Source: Candidatus Methanophagales archaeon
GTDB taxonomy: Archaea; Halobacteriota; Syntropharchaeia; Alkanophagales; Methanospirareceae
Length of the DNA: 19,605 nt
Reading direction: 5' to 3'
Assembly (NCBI GenBank): GCA_023131215.1
Contig: JAGLZV010000057.1
Span: 1 to 19,605 of the forward strand
Shown here: positions 7,692-14,708 of the stretch, piece by piece
Layout: each line of letters begins with the position of its first letter
Numbering within the stretch: position 1 is the stretch's first letter
Position numbers and translations under genes: made by a program
Notes under the pieces: model-generated
Databases searched by the model: none
What the model was told of the DNA's origin: nothing
What the model saw: the letters and a program-made list of their open reading frames with translations, nothing else

Positions 7692-8498
7692 ATGGCAATA
7701 AAAGTAGCGGTAGCGGGAGCAAGGGGTAGAATGGGCAGTCAGGTGGTGAGAAGCGTGTCGGAAAACGAGAATATGGAATTGGTAGCGTGTTTTGACCCGA
7801 GTAATGTGGGAGAAGAGATAGCACCGGGAATAAAAATATCGAGTCCTGATGCGATGGAGCACGTACTAAAGGAAGTTAAGCCGGATGTATTCGTGGATTT
7901 CACTAATGCCACGGCAGCGGTTGAAAACGTTAAAGTCGCCTCTCGTAATAAAGTAAAGCTCGTGGTTGGCACAACAGGATTTTCGGAAGAGCAGTTCAAA
8001 GAGATGGAAAACGCTATAAAAGACAATGTCCCTGCCATTGTATCACCTAATTTCTCTATCGGTGTGAATATCTTCTGGAAATTGATTGCCGAGGCAGCAA
8101 GACATCTTCAAGCATATCAGTATCACGTGGAGATTATAGAGATGCATCATTCGCATAAGAAAGATGCCCCAAGCGGGACCGCAGTAAAAGCCGCTGAAAT
8201 CATCTCTGATTACATCGGAGGGAAAACAGCATTTGTCTATGGCAGGCAAGGCATAACGGGGGAAAGGACGGATGAGGAGATAGGAATACATGCAGTGCGT
8301 GCCGGTGACATCGTTGGTGACCACATCGTATTGTATGCGGGCAAGGGTGAACGCTTAGAGATAACACACCGTGCACACAGCCGAGAAGCTTTCGCTCAGG
8401 GTGCGATAAAAGCCATTGAATGGATTAGCGGGAAAGAAAGAAGAGAGATATATTCAATGGATGAGATGATGCGGGAATTGGAATTGGAACAGGAATAG
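7692..8498 (+). CDS. dapB: 4-hydroxy-tetrahydrodipicolinate reductase
   Basis: 268 residues, the usual DapB length. It reduces 4-hydroxy-tetrahydrodipicolinate with NAD(P)H in lysine/diaminopimelate synthesis in the cytoplasm. The N-terminal Rossmann loop is GARGRMG (9-15). VVGTTGF (91-97) and SPNFSIGVN (118-126) are the conserved nucleotide/substrate segments. The catalytic block is HHSHKKDAPSGTA (152-164), containing the active His pair and Lys and the substrate-binding GT. Starts at ATG 7692 with no clear Shine-Dalgarno and is divergent from rnz. No other dap gene is visible; the next gene (OB/HD nuclease) begins 39 nt later, so the two may share a transcript without sharing a pathway. Confidence 0.96.
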   Translation: MAIKVAVAGARGRMGSQVVRSVSENENMELVACFDPSNVGEEIAPGIKISSPDAMEHVLKEVKPDVFVDFTNATAAVENVKVASRNKVKLVVGTTGFSEEQFKEMENAIKDNVPAIVSPNFSIGVNIFWKLIAEAARHLQAYQYHVEIIEMHHSHKKDAPSGTAVKAAEIISDYIGGKTAFVYGRQGITGERTDEEIGIHAVRAGDIVGDHIVLYAGKGERLEITHRAHSREAFAQGAIKAIEWISGKERREIYSMDEMMRELELEQE

Positions 8499-8537
8499 GA
8501 TTGCACTTAAAGCTTTGTGATTGCAAACAGGAAAAAA

Positions 8538-9527
8538 ATGAGTGAAACAAAAAAAGTGAAAGATTTAAGGGCAGGTAACACTGTTGATACAACTTTTTTA
8601 ACGATGGAGAAGGAACTAAAGGGATTTACCTCAAAAGAAGGATACTATCTGCAGGTGAAATTGGGGGATAGCACGGGGAGTATATGGGGGAAGTGCTGGG
8701 AGAAAGCCGAAGAAGTCGCATCTCTGTTTGAACCCGGCGACATCGTTCGTATAAAGGGAGTGGTGGAATCATTTAGAGGTCGCTTACAGTTGATCTTCGA
8801 GCCCGATGGGATTGAAAGAAGCACAGAAAAAAACGACATCGCTGAATATCTGCCAAGGACATCAAAAAATATAGACTTTTTGTTAGCCGAAATAGTAAAA
8901 ATCGCAGAAGGAATGGAGAATGAGTATCTTAAGCGTGTGGTTTTCTCTTTCCTCAACGACCCCGACTTTATAAATTCCTTTAAGAAGGCACCATCCGCTA
9001 AAATTCATCACCATAATTACATCGGCGGGTTGATAGAGCATACTCAGTCTGTTGTAGCGCTATGCAAAACCATCTCCAGGCTATATCCCGAACTTGACAG
9101 GGATTTGTTGCTCACCGGTGCCATTCTGCACGACATAGGGAAAACAGCGGCTTATGAATATTCGTTTCGGATAGACGTAACAGAAGAAGGAGGGCTGGTA
9201 GACCATATCGTGTTGGGTTATCGAATGGTGGAGGATAAAATAAAAGGGATAAAAGGTTTTCCGGAGGAACTCGAACTTAGATTGCTGCACCTGATCTTGA
9301 GCCATCATAATTACGGTGAATGGGGCTCCCCGGTGAAGCCATTGTTTGCAGAAGCAGAAGCATTGTGTTATGCAGATCTGCTCGATTCTCAGCTCAAGGA
9401 ATTCTTGCAGATACAGAAGCATGAGGAATCGAAAGGAAAAGAGGGAGTATGGAGTGATTTCAGCAGGAGATTAGACCGTTTCTTTTATTTAGGCAGAGGG
9501 AAAGGGAAAGGAAAAGAAAAGAACTAA
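8538..9527 (+). CDS. OB-fold/HD-domain protein, YhaM-like 3'-5' exoribonuclease
   Basis: 329 residues from ATG 8538. The frame reaches a GTG at 8517, but the ATG with gga upstream gives the typical MSETKKVKDLRAG start. An OB-fold nucleic-acid-binding domain occupies about 14-95 (GYYLQVKLGDSTGSIWGKCW, then VRIKGVVESFRGRLQL). An HD phosphohydrolase/nuclease domain follows (about 150-290) with a His cluster HHH at 157-159, H168, the HD pair at 198-199 (AILHDIGK), HH at 256-257 and D280. This order matches Bacillus YhaM, a metal-dependent 3'-5' exoribonuclease; activity on RNA is inferred from the family. The last residues are a low-complexity GRGKGKGKEKN encoded by a purine-rich tract. Confidence 0.85.
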   Translation: MSETKKVKDLRAGNTVDTTFLTMEKELKGFTSKEGYYLQVKLGDSTGSIWGKCWEKAEEVASLFEPGDIVRIKGVVESFRGRLQLIFEPDGIERSTEKNDIAEYLPRTSKNIDFLLAEIVKIAEGMENEYLKRVVFSFLNDPDFINSFKKAPSAKIHHHNYIGGLIEHTQSVVALCKTISRLYPELDRDLLLTGAILHDIGKTAAYEYSFRIDVTEEGGLVDHIVLGYRMVEDKIKGIKGFPEELELRLLHLILSHHNYGEWGSPVKPLFAEAEALCYADLLDSQLKEFLQIQKHEESKGKEGVWSDFSRRLDRFFYLGRGKGKGKEKN

Positions 9528-9541
9528 AAAAGGAGTACTTG

Positions 9542-9625
9542 TTTACCGCTGAGCCCGCAGAGAACACAGAGGGTCAGAAAAAACATTTATCTCATCTCAG
9601 CGCTCTCCGTGATCTCGGCGGTAAA
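9542..9625. repeat. Inverted repeat element, family 2 (tttaccgc...gcggtaaa), copy 1
   Basis: The left arm (9542-9571) begins tttaccgctgag and the right arm (9596-9625) ends ctcggcggtaaa; their ~30-base arms pair imperfectly around a 24-base centre. A second copy is at 14581-14685. It fills most of the spacer before pssA. From memory, similar accgc/gagaacgcagag inverted repeats are common in repeat-rich environmental genomes. Confidence 0.75.
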
Positions 9626-9642
9626 TAAACATATAAAAGAAT

Positions 9643-10431
9643 ATGAAAACACGCAACGATAATACCGGGAGTATCTTAAAGCTAATAAAACTGCCTGATT
9701 TACTTTCTATCTGTAATGCATTACTCGGCTTCTCTGCTATACTATTTGTGCTCGGAGGAGTAAATGAAAGAGTAATTAAAAATGCGCTTGTATTAATTTT
9801 AGTAGCAGCGGTGGTTGATGGATTAGACGGCATGGTGGCGAGAAATATAGAGTGCTCGCCTTTAGGCAAATATCTTGATTCTCTTGCTGATATGGTGTCC
9901 TTTGGTGTTGCACCTGCAATTGTTGCTTATGTGCTTCTTAGGAACTATTTACATGTTTACGATTACGCTTACGCTTATGTTACGTTGGCTCTCTGCGGTG
10001 CGTACGTGATAAGCGGGATGCTAAGGCTTGCGAGGTTCGACGCAAAACCTTTCTTTCAAAAAGAAAGCTTTACCAAAGAAAAAGTGCATTTTGAAGGATT
10101 GCCGATTACCGGGAGTGCGATTTTTTTAGCTTCTTTTATGCTTGTATTTATCGAATTACAGCTTCCATCTCAACTATATCCTTTCCTTCTGATTGCTTTA
10201 ATGGGCATTTTATGTGGCTTGATGACCAGCAGAATAAGGTATGGAAATATAAGGGATAAGAGGGTAGTGATACCAGTAGGGATTGTTTTTTTCATGCTGT
10301 TCTTTTTTTATAAATTCTTCTCTTTGCCTTTCGTTTATCCCACAGCCGTTATTTTTGCGTTAACAGCGTTTTATATATGCAGTCCTCTAATATTACCAAA
10401 TCACAAGCTCCAAGCACCAAATTCCAAATAA
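9643..10431 (+). CDS. pssA: CDP-alcohol phosphatidyltransferase, probable archaetidylserine synthase
   Basis: 262 residues, an integral membrane enzyme that would transfer serine onto CDP-archaeol. Several hydrophobic helices flank the CDP-alcohol transferase motif at 62-83: D62, G63, A66, R67, G75, D79, D83. The motif is unmistakable, but only seven residues separate R67 from G75 where the family pattern has eight. RLARFDA (128-134) and FEGLPITG (150-157) favour the PssA branch over glycerol-phosphate transferases. Between them, residues 135-147 are encoded by dispersed repeat copy B and look like an insertion. The last ~10 residues (NHKLQAPNSK) are encoded by an A/C-rich repeat that begins at 10397. 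The protein is longer than typical archaeal PssA, about 200 residues. No Shine-Dalgarno is seen at ATG 9643; it follows the OB/HD gene after a repeat. Confidence 0.88.
   Translation: MKTRNDNTGSILKLIKLPDLLSICNALLGFSAILFVLGGVNERVIKNALVLILVAAVVDGLDGMVARNIECSPLGKYLDSLADMVSFGVAPAIVAYVLLRNYLHVYDYAYAYVTLALCGAYVISGMLRLARFDAKPFFQKESFTKEKVHFEGLPITGSAIFLASFMLVFIELQLPSQLYPFLLIALMGILCGLMTSRIRYGNIRDKRVVIPVGIVFFMLFFFYKFFSLPFVYPTAVIFALTAFYICSPLILPNHKLQAPNSK
10044..10084 (+). repeat. Dispersed hairpin repeat, family 1, copy B, inside pssA
   Basis: aacctttctttc...aagaaagctttaccaaagaaa matches the intergenic copies nearly base for base. It has 8-bp arms ctttcttt / aaagaaag. It is read in frame as residues 135-147 (KPFFQKESFTKEK), between the conserved RLARF and EGLPITG segments of PssA. 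Confidence 0.8.
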
Positions 10432-10462
10432 TATCAAATATCAAAATCCCAATGTCCAAAAC
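10397..10462 (+). repeat. A/C-rich repeat, family 3, copy 1 (upstream of ppsA)
   Basis: A G-poor stretch with tandem-like words (caagcaccaaattccaa, atatcaaa, aatccca, gtccaaaac). It aligns in the same orientation with 13001-13065. It begins within the last codons of pssA and ends before the small frame upstream of ppsA. Confidence 0.65.
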
Positions 10463-10568
10463 TGATTTTCTTCAATTACAACAATTAATGTATTTATATA
10501 AGAAAGCACAAGATTTATTTGAATCTCTTTATGAAATAGGATTACAATCTAATGGGGGCGAATCATGA
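10452..10568 (+). CDS. Possible small protein (38 aa) translationally coupled to ppsA
   Basis: An in-frame ATG at 10452 (alternative at 10488) reads MSKTDFLQLQQLMYLYKK and onward to NGGES. Its stop TGA overlaps the ppsA start as ATGA, an arrangement typical of translational coupling. The amphipathic, helix-like composition is plausible for a protein. However, there is no Shine-Dalgarno, the first codons sit in a dispersed repeat, and a TATA-like tatttatata (10491-10500) lies within the frame. It may instead be chance sequence in the ppsA leader. I know no homologue. Confidence 0.3.
   Translation: MSKTDFLQLQQLMYLYKKAQDLFESLYEIGLQSNGGES
10490..10501 (+). promoter_or_regulatory. Candidate TATA element for ppsA
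   Basis: gtatttatataag lies about 70 bases before the ppsA ATG and predicts a start near 10520 with a ~45-base leader. A gggggcg run just before the ATG is the only ribosome-binding candidate. Confidence 0.35.
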
Positions 10569-13000
10569 AATTCATAAAATGGTTTGAGGAGGTTGGAACA
10601 AGAGATGTAGCCTTAGTGGGCGGGAAAAATGCATCGCTTGGCGAGATGATAAGAAATTTGACTGAAAAGGGAGTGAACGTTCCTTCTGGTTTTGCCATCA
10701 CTGCTGAGGCTTACAGATACGTGATAGAAAAAGCAGGCATACGAGAAAAAATCGGGGATACGCTGGCGGGTTTGGATACGCACGATATGAAAAACTTGTC
10801 CGAGCGGGGCAGCAAGATAAGAGACATGATAAAAAATGCGGAGTGTCCAAAAGAGCTGGAGGAAGAGATAAGAATTGCTTATAGACAAATGGAAGAAAGG
10901 TATGGGGGCGGGGTTGACGTCGCGGTGAGAAGCAGTGCAACCGCAGAAGACCTACCCACAGCGTCATTCGCAGGACAGCAAGAGACGTATCTGAACGTAA
11001 GGGGAGAAGAAGAACTGGTGGAAAAGGTTATGGAATGTTTTGCTTCTCTATTCACTAATAGAGCAATATCATATCGAGTGGACAAAGGATTTGCCCATCT
11101 CAGCGTCTATCTATCGGTTGGAATACAAAAGATGGCTCGCTCGGATTTAGCGTGCTCAGGAGTTATGTTTTCGATAGATACCGAATCGGGTTTCCGAGAT
11201 GCGGTTTACATAACGGGTGCATACGGTTTAGGGGAGAATGTCGTGCAAGGGACTGTAAATCCAGACCAGTTTTATGTTTTTAAACCGACCTTAAAGGAAG
11301 GATTTAGACCGATTGTAGAGAAGAAACTGGGGACGAAGAGAAAGAAACTGGTTTATAAAGAAAAAGGGACGGGGACAAAGCAAAAAAAAGTTGAAAGAGA
11401 AGAGCAAAGAATGTTTGTGCTGACAGACGATGAGGTGCTCACGCTCGCAAGATGGGCTTGCATTATAGAAGACCATTATGGGACGCCCATAGATATCGAA
11501 TGGGCAAAGGATGGGAGAACCAACGAGCTTTTCGTGGTTCAGGCGAGACCGGAAACGGTACATTCACAAAGAAACGTTGCGGTGTTCGAGACCTATGTGC
11601 TTGAAGAGGATAGGGATTTGCTCAGAGAAGAAGGGAAGCTGTTGGTCGAAGGCGAGGCAGTTGGTACTAAAATTGGGTATGGAGAGGTAACTGCGATAGA
11701 AAGCTCCGAGGACATCCATAAATTCAAGCCAGGGCAGGTTCTGGTTACCGACATGACTGACCCGGATTGGGAGCCGATAATGAAAGTGGCAGGTGCGATT
11801 ATTACAAATAGGGGTGGAAGAACCTGCCATGCCGCTATAATTTCCAGGGAACTTGGAATACCCTGTGTAGTTGGGACGGTTAAGGGGACAAGGGTTTTAA
11901 AAGGTGTAAAAGATGTTACGGTAGATTGTGCAGAAGGTACAGGTGCAATATACGAAGGGAAGTTGAAATACAGGGTAGAAAAACTGACACTGGACAAACT
12001 TCCAAGACCCCGCACACGGATAATGATGAATGCCAGTGTTCCAGAAAATGCATTTGTTCGAGGTCAAATTCCGAATGATGGCGTGGGTTTAGCCCGAGAG
12101 GAGTTTATAATCAATTCCTATATAGGCATACACCCTCTGGCGCTAATAGAATACGAGGAATTAAAGAAAAGGGCAATGGCAAATGAAGGAGAAGACAAGA
12201 AGATAGCCCGTGTAATTAAAGAGATAGACGAGAGAAGCGCCTCGTATGAGGACAAAGTGGAATTTTTCATTGACAACTTGGCAAGGGGAATAGGAAAGAT
12301 AGCAGCGGGATTTTATCCAAATGACGTGATAGTGAGATTATCGGACTTCAAAACGAATGAGTATGCTAATTTAATTGGCGGATATCTTTACGAGCCTGAA
12401 GAAAGTAATCCAATGATAGGTTGGAGAGGTGCCTCGCGTTATTATGACGATAAATTCAAACCTGCATTTGAGTTAGAATGCAAAGCGATAAAAAAAGTGA
12501 GGGAAGAAATGGGATTGACCAATGTCAAGGTGATGGTTCCGTTTTGCAGAACGCCGGAAGAAGGAAGAAAGGTGATAAAAACAATGGCGGAGTTCGGATT
12601 GAAACAGGGAGAAAATGGATTGGAGGTGTACGTGATGTGTGAGATACCCTCAAATGTCATCCTGGCGGATGAATTTGCGGATGTGTTTGATGGGTTCAGC
12701 ATAGGGTCGAATGATTTAACGCAACTAACGCTTGGTTTGGATAGGGATTCTGACCTGGTGGCGCACATATTTGACGAAAGAAACGAAGCTGTGAAAAGGC
12801 TGGTGAAGCATGTCATAGAAGTTGCTCATGAACACGAGCCGAGGAGGAAGATAGGGATATGTGGTCAAGCGCCGAGTGATTTTCCAGAATTTGCGGAGTT
12901 TTTGGTCGAGTGTGGAATAGATTCGATGTCTTTGAATCCGGATGCGATAATATCAACGAGGTTAAATGTAGCAGAGGTGGAGAAGCGGATAGAAAAGTAA
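10565..13000 (+). CDS. ppsA: Phosphoenolpyruvate synthase (pyruvate, water dikinase)
   Basis: 811 residues, normal for PpsA. It converts pyruvate, ATP and water to PEP, AMP and phosphate, the entry to gluconeogenesis in autotrophic archaea. The N-terminal ATP-grasp domain (1 to about 345) opens with VGGKNASLGEM. The phosphohistidine swivel domain carries GGRTCHAAIISRELGIP with catalytic H422. The C-terminal TIM barrel (about 470-800) has CEIPSN, GSNDLTQLTLGLDRDS and GICGQAPSD with the catalytic acid C766. It starts inside the stop of a possible small frame and ends directly at an A/C-rich repeat; a same-orientation copy lies just upstream. Rpo7 follows after 110 nt. Confidence 0.96.
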   Translation: MKFIKWFEEVGTRDVALVGGKNASLGEMIRNLTEKGVNVPSGFAITAEAYRYVIEKAGIREKIGDTLAGLDTHDMKNLSERGSKIRDMIKNAECPKELEEEIRIAYRQMEERYGGGVDVAVRSSATAEDLPTASFAGQQETYLNVRGEEELVEKVMECFASLFTNRAISYRVDKGFAHLSVYLSVGIQKMARSDLACSGVMFSIDTESGFRDAVYITGAYGLGENVVQGTVNPDQFYVFKPTLKEGFRPIVEKKLGTKRKKLVYKEKGTGTKQKKVEREEQRMFVLTDDEVLTLARWACIIEDHYGTPIDIEWAKDGRTNELFVVQARPETVHSQRNVAVFETYVLEEDRDLLREEGKLLVEGEAVGTKIGYGEVTAIESSEDIHKFKPGQVLVTDMTDPDWEPIMKVAGAIITNRGGRTCHAAIISRELGIPCVVGTVKGTRVLKGVKDVTVDCAEGTGAIYEGKLKYRVEKLTLDKLPRPRTRIMMNASVPENAFVRGQIPNDGVGLAREEFIINSYIGIHPLALIEYEELKKRAMANEGEDKKIARVIKEIDERSASYEDKVEFFIDNLARGIGKIAAGFYPNDVIVRLSDFKTNEYANLIGGYLYEPEESNPMIGWRGASRYYDDKFKPAFELECKAIKKVREEMGLTNVKVMVPFCRTPEEGRKVIKTMAEFGLKQGENGLEVYVMCEIPSNVILADEFADVFDGFSIGSNDLTQLTLGLDRDSDLVAHIFDERNEAVKRLVKHVIEVAHEHEPRRKIGICGQAPSDFPEFAEFLVECGIDSMSLNPDAIISTRLNVAEVEKRIEK

Positions 13001-13065
13001 AATCCCAAATCCCAAGCACCAAAATCCAAACAAATTCAAATATCCAAATTTAAAATCCGAAACTA
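13001..13065 (+). repeat. A/C-rich repeat, family 3, copy 2 (downstream of ppsA)
   Basis: It starts at the base after the ppsA stop and aligns along its length with 10397-10462 (shared words caagcaccaaa, attcaaatat, ccaaa, aatcc, gaaac/aaaac). The two direct copies bracket ppsA and the small frame. The rest of the spacer to 13110 contains the rpo7 leader with agggt 9 nt before its ATG. Confidence 0.65.
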
Positions 13066-13110
13066 AACCTTCTTAAAAAATAAGATGAAAATATTGCAGG
13101 GTAAAAAAAG

Positions 13111-13689
13111 ATGTACATAAAGATAAGAGCGGTTGACGTAGTAAGGGTGCCTCCGAGGAGATTGGGTGACGATTTGCAGCTTACAGTGAAAGAGATATTA
13201 CAAGAGAAGCTGGAAGGCAGGATGGATAAAAAGATAGGGATGTTCATTGCAATACAGGATGTGGTGGATATAAAGGAAGGAAGGCTGATGATAGGAGACG
13301 CGGGCGTTTATTACGAAACGGTTTTTGATGTGCTCGTTTTCAGACCTAAGATGCAGGAGATAGTGGAAGGAGAAGTGGTGGAGATAGTGGAATTTGGCGC
13401 TTTTGTGGAGATAGGTCCGTTAGATGGGTTGCTACATATCAGCCAGATTACCGACGAATACATTTCGTATGATGAGAAGGGAGCAAAACTCGTTACCAAG
13501 GATACCAACAGGACATTAGGAGAGGGGGATAAGTTACGGGCAAGAATAGTTGCGATTTCGCTTAACGAAAGGGATCCAGGGGACAGCAAGATAGGATTAA
13601 CGATGAGACAGCCGGGGTTGGGGAAAATCGAGTGGATAGAAGAAGAGCGGGAGAAAGAGAGGAAGAAAGGAGAGGGAGAAGGCGTGTAG
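13111..13689 (+). CDS. rpo7: DNA-directed RNA polymerase subunit Rpo7 (RpoE1)
   Basis: 192 residues. This is the stalk subunit that pairs with Rpo4 on archaeal RNA polymerase and binds emerging RNA. The N-terminal RNP-like domain starts MYIKIRAVDVVRVPP (1-15) and covers about 1-80. The S1/OB domain (about 82-165) contains VVEIVEFGAFVEIGPLDGLL and HISQI. The C-terminus adds a charged low-complexity tail (REKERKKGEGEGV). It heads the cluster rpo7-spt4-rps24e-rps27ae, the gene order common in euryarchaea. A family 1 hairpin repeat lies immediately after its stop, and spt4 starts 56 nt later. Confidence 0.95.
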   Translation: MYIKIRAVDVVRVPPRRLGDDLQLTVKEILQEKLEGRMDKKIGMFIAIQDVVDIKEGRLMIGDAGVYYETVFDVLVFRPKMQEIVEGEVVEIVEFGAFVEIGPLDGLLHISQITDEYISYDEKGAKLVTKDTNRTLGEGDKLRARIVAISLNERDPGDSKIGLTMRQPGLGKIEWIEEEREKERKKGEGEGV

Positions 13690-13730
13690 AAACCTTTCTT
13701 TTGAAAGAAAAGCTTTACCAAAAGAAAAAA
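13690..13730 (+). repeat. Dispersed hairpin repeat, family 1, copy C
   Basis: aacctttcttttgaaagaaaag followed by ctttaccaaaagaaa begins at the base after the rpo7 stop. The arms are less perfectly complementary than in copy A. It separates rpo7 from spt4, which has gagg 10 nt before its ATG. Confidence 0.7.
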
Positions 13731-13745
13731 TAGAGGAAAAAAGAG

Positions 13746-13931
13746 ATGGAAAGGGCATGCAGGGATTGTCGCAGGATTATTGAAAGTGGAAAGTCAGTAT
13801 GTAAATGCGGCTCTAATTCAATCAGCAAAGACTGGAGTGGGTATATTGTGATTATAGATGCAAAGGGGTCAGAGATAGCGGAGAAATTGGAGATAAAGGA
13901 AGAAGGGAGGTATGCATTGAAGGTGCGGTGA
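13746..13931 (+). CDS. spt4: Transcription elongation factor Spt4 (RpoE2)
   Basis: 61 residues, the normal archaeal Spt4 length. It partners Spt5 (NusG-like) to promote processive transcription. The core SKDWSGYIVIIDAKGSEIAE (28-47) is diagnostic and the C-terminal GRYALKVR closes the fold. The zinc site is C5-x2-C8 at the N-terminus, but the second half reads VCKCGS, a CxC (C19, C21) rather than the usual CxxC, so one residue is missing from the knuckle. The next expected neighbour in many euryarchaea, a DUF359-type kinase, is absent, and rps24e follows after about 98 nt. Confidence 0.92.
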   Translation: MERACRDCRRIIESGKSVCKCGSNSISKDWSGYIVIIDAKGSEIAEKLEIKEEGRYALKVR

Positions 13932-13996
13932 GGGTAAGGATAGATTACAACAATGGAAAACTAAAAATGTTTACATATTTTTTCTTTTAGTACAGG

Positions 13997-14020
13997 TTTT
14001 CTTTTTTATAAAAAAGAAAA
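13997..14020. repeat. Perfect 24-base palindrome in the rps24e leader
   Basis: ttttctttttta / taaaaaagaaaa has 12-base arms with no spacer, ending 9 bases before the rps24e ATG. It resembles the hairpin half of family 1 (aggttttctttt...aaaagaaaa) without the ctttacc tail. It could be a degenerate copy, an operator, or a leader hairpin affecting S24e/S27ae translation; the sequence alone does not decide. Confidence 0.55.
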
Positions 14021-14029
14021 AGTGTTAAG

Positions 14030-14371
14030 ATGGAAATAGAGATAACAAAGAAGAACAGTAATCAACTGTTGAGGAGGAAGGAAGTATTTTTTAGGTTAAA
14101 GCACGGAGGGGCTTCGCCAAGCAGAGCCCAAGCACGAGACGTCTTGATAGAAAAGCTCCGGTGCCGTCCAAACCTCCTCGTAATAGATATGATGAGAACG
14201 GAATTCGGGAAAAGAGAAACGGTAGGCTATGCAAAGGTATATGAAAACGAAGATAGGTTAAGAGAAATAGAGAGGGAACACATAATAAAAAGGAACTTTG
14301 GTAGCCTGGGCCTGGGTGAAGGAGAAGGAGAAAGTCAAGGACAAGGCGAAAAGGAAGAAAAAGGAGAGTAG
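14030..14371 (+). CDS. rps24e: 30S ribosomal protein S24e
   Basis: 113 residues. The family core is clear: MEIEITKKNSNQLLRRKEVF (1-20), then GGASPSRAQARDVLIEKL (26-43) and the strand/helix NLLVIDMMRTEFGKRETVGY with AKVYENED after it. The C-terminal ~22 residues (GLGEGEGESQGQGEKEEKGE) are a Gly/Glu/Gln low-complexity tail encoded by a purine-rich repeat and extend beyond the usual S24e end. No Shine-Dalgarno is seen; a 24-base palindrome lies just upstream. rps27ae begins 8 nt after its stop, so the two are co-translated. Confidence 0.94.
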   Translation: MEIEITKKNSNQLLRRKEVFFRLKHGGASPSRAQARDVLIEKLRCRPNLLVIDMMRTEFGKRETVGYAKVYENEDRLREIEREHIIKRNFGSLGLGEGEGESQGQGEKEEKGE

Positions 14372-14379
14372 ATGAGAAA

Positions 14380-14565
14380 ATGGTGGCAATTCACAAGTTT
14401 TATGAAGTGGCAGAGGAAAAAGGGAAAGGAAAAGCGAAAGCTGGGTTGAGATTGCACAGGACGCGGAAGGTATGTCCAAGGTGTGGAGCAGGGGTGTTTT
14501 TAGCAGAGCATAAAGACCGGTATTCGTGCGGAAAATGCGGTTATACAGAGTTCATGAAGAAATAA
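14380..14565 (+). CDS. rps27ae: 30S ribosomal protein S27ae
   Basis: 61 residues. A zinc-ribbon ribosomal protein with CPRCG and CGKCGYTEFMKK, four cysteines in two knuckles, and VFLAEHKDRYSC between, all matching archaeal S27ae. The N-terminal part contains EEKGKGKAKAG, a Gly-Lys stretch that looks like a low-complexity insertion relative to the compact archaeal form. ggag at 14363-14366, in the end of rps24e, may serve as its ribosome binding site. The kae1/bud32 gene that often follows in euryarchaea is not here; an inverted repeat comes next. Confidence 0.94.
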   Translation: MVAIHKFYEVAEEKGKGKAKAGLRLHRTRKVCPRCGAGVFLAEHKDRYSCGKCGYTEFMKK

Positions 14566-14580
14566 CTTGACATTGTCAGA

Positions 14581-14685
14581 TTAACCGCCGAGTTCACGGA
14601 GAACGCAGAGGATGTAAGGGATAATGTTTATTCAAATCACGAATTTACATATTTTCTCCGCGAACTCAGCGTTCTCTGCGGTAAA
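14581..14685. repeat. Inverted repeat element, family 2, copy 2
   Basis: The left arm from 14581 (ttaaccgccgagttcacgga...) and the right arm ending at 14685 (...gttctctgcggtaaa) pair imperfectly over about 30 bases, enclosing ~45 bases. It shares its outer and inner words with copy 1 at 9542-9625. It lies between the convergent rps27ae and methyltransferase genes and could also act as a bidirectional terminator stem. Confidence 0.75.
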
Positions 14686-14708
14686 CTTAAAAAGGGGACA
14701 AAGTCAAA

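Noticed and set aside
10377..10451. Earlier start for the small frame before ppsA
   Set aside because: It would overlap the end of pssA and be translated from the A/C-rich repeat; the later ATGs are more credible if the frame is real at all.
13932..14029. Short GTG frame between spt4 and rps24e (about 20 codons)
   Set aside because: Too short, A/T-rich, no recognisable similarity to the DUF359-type protein often found there.
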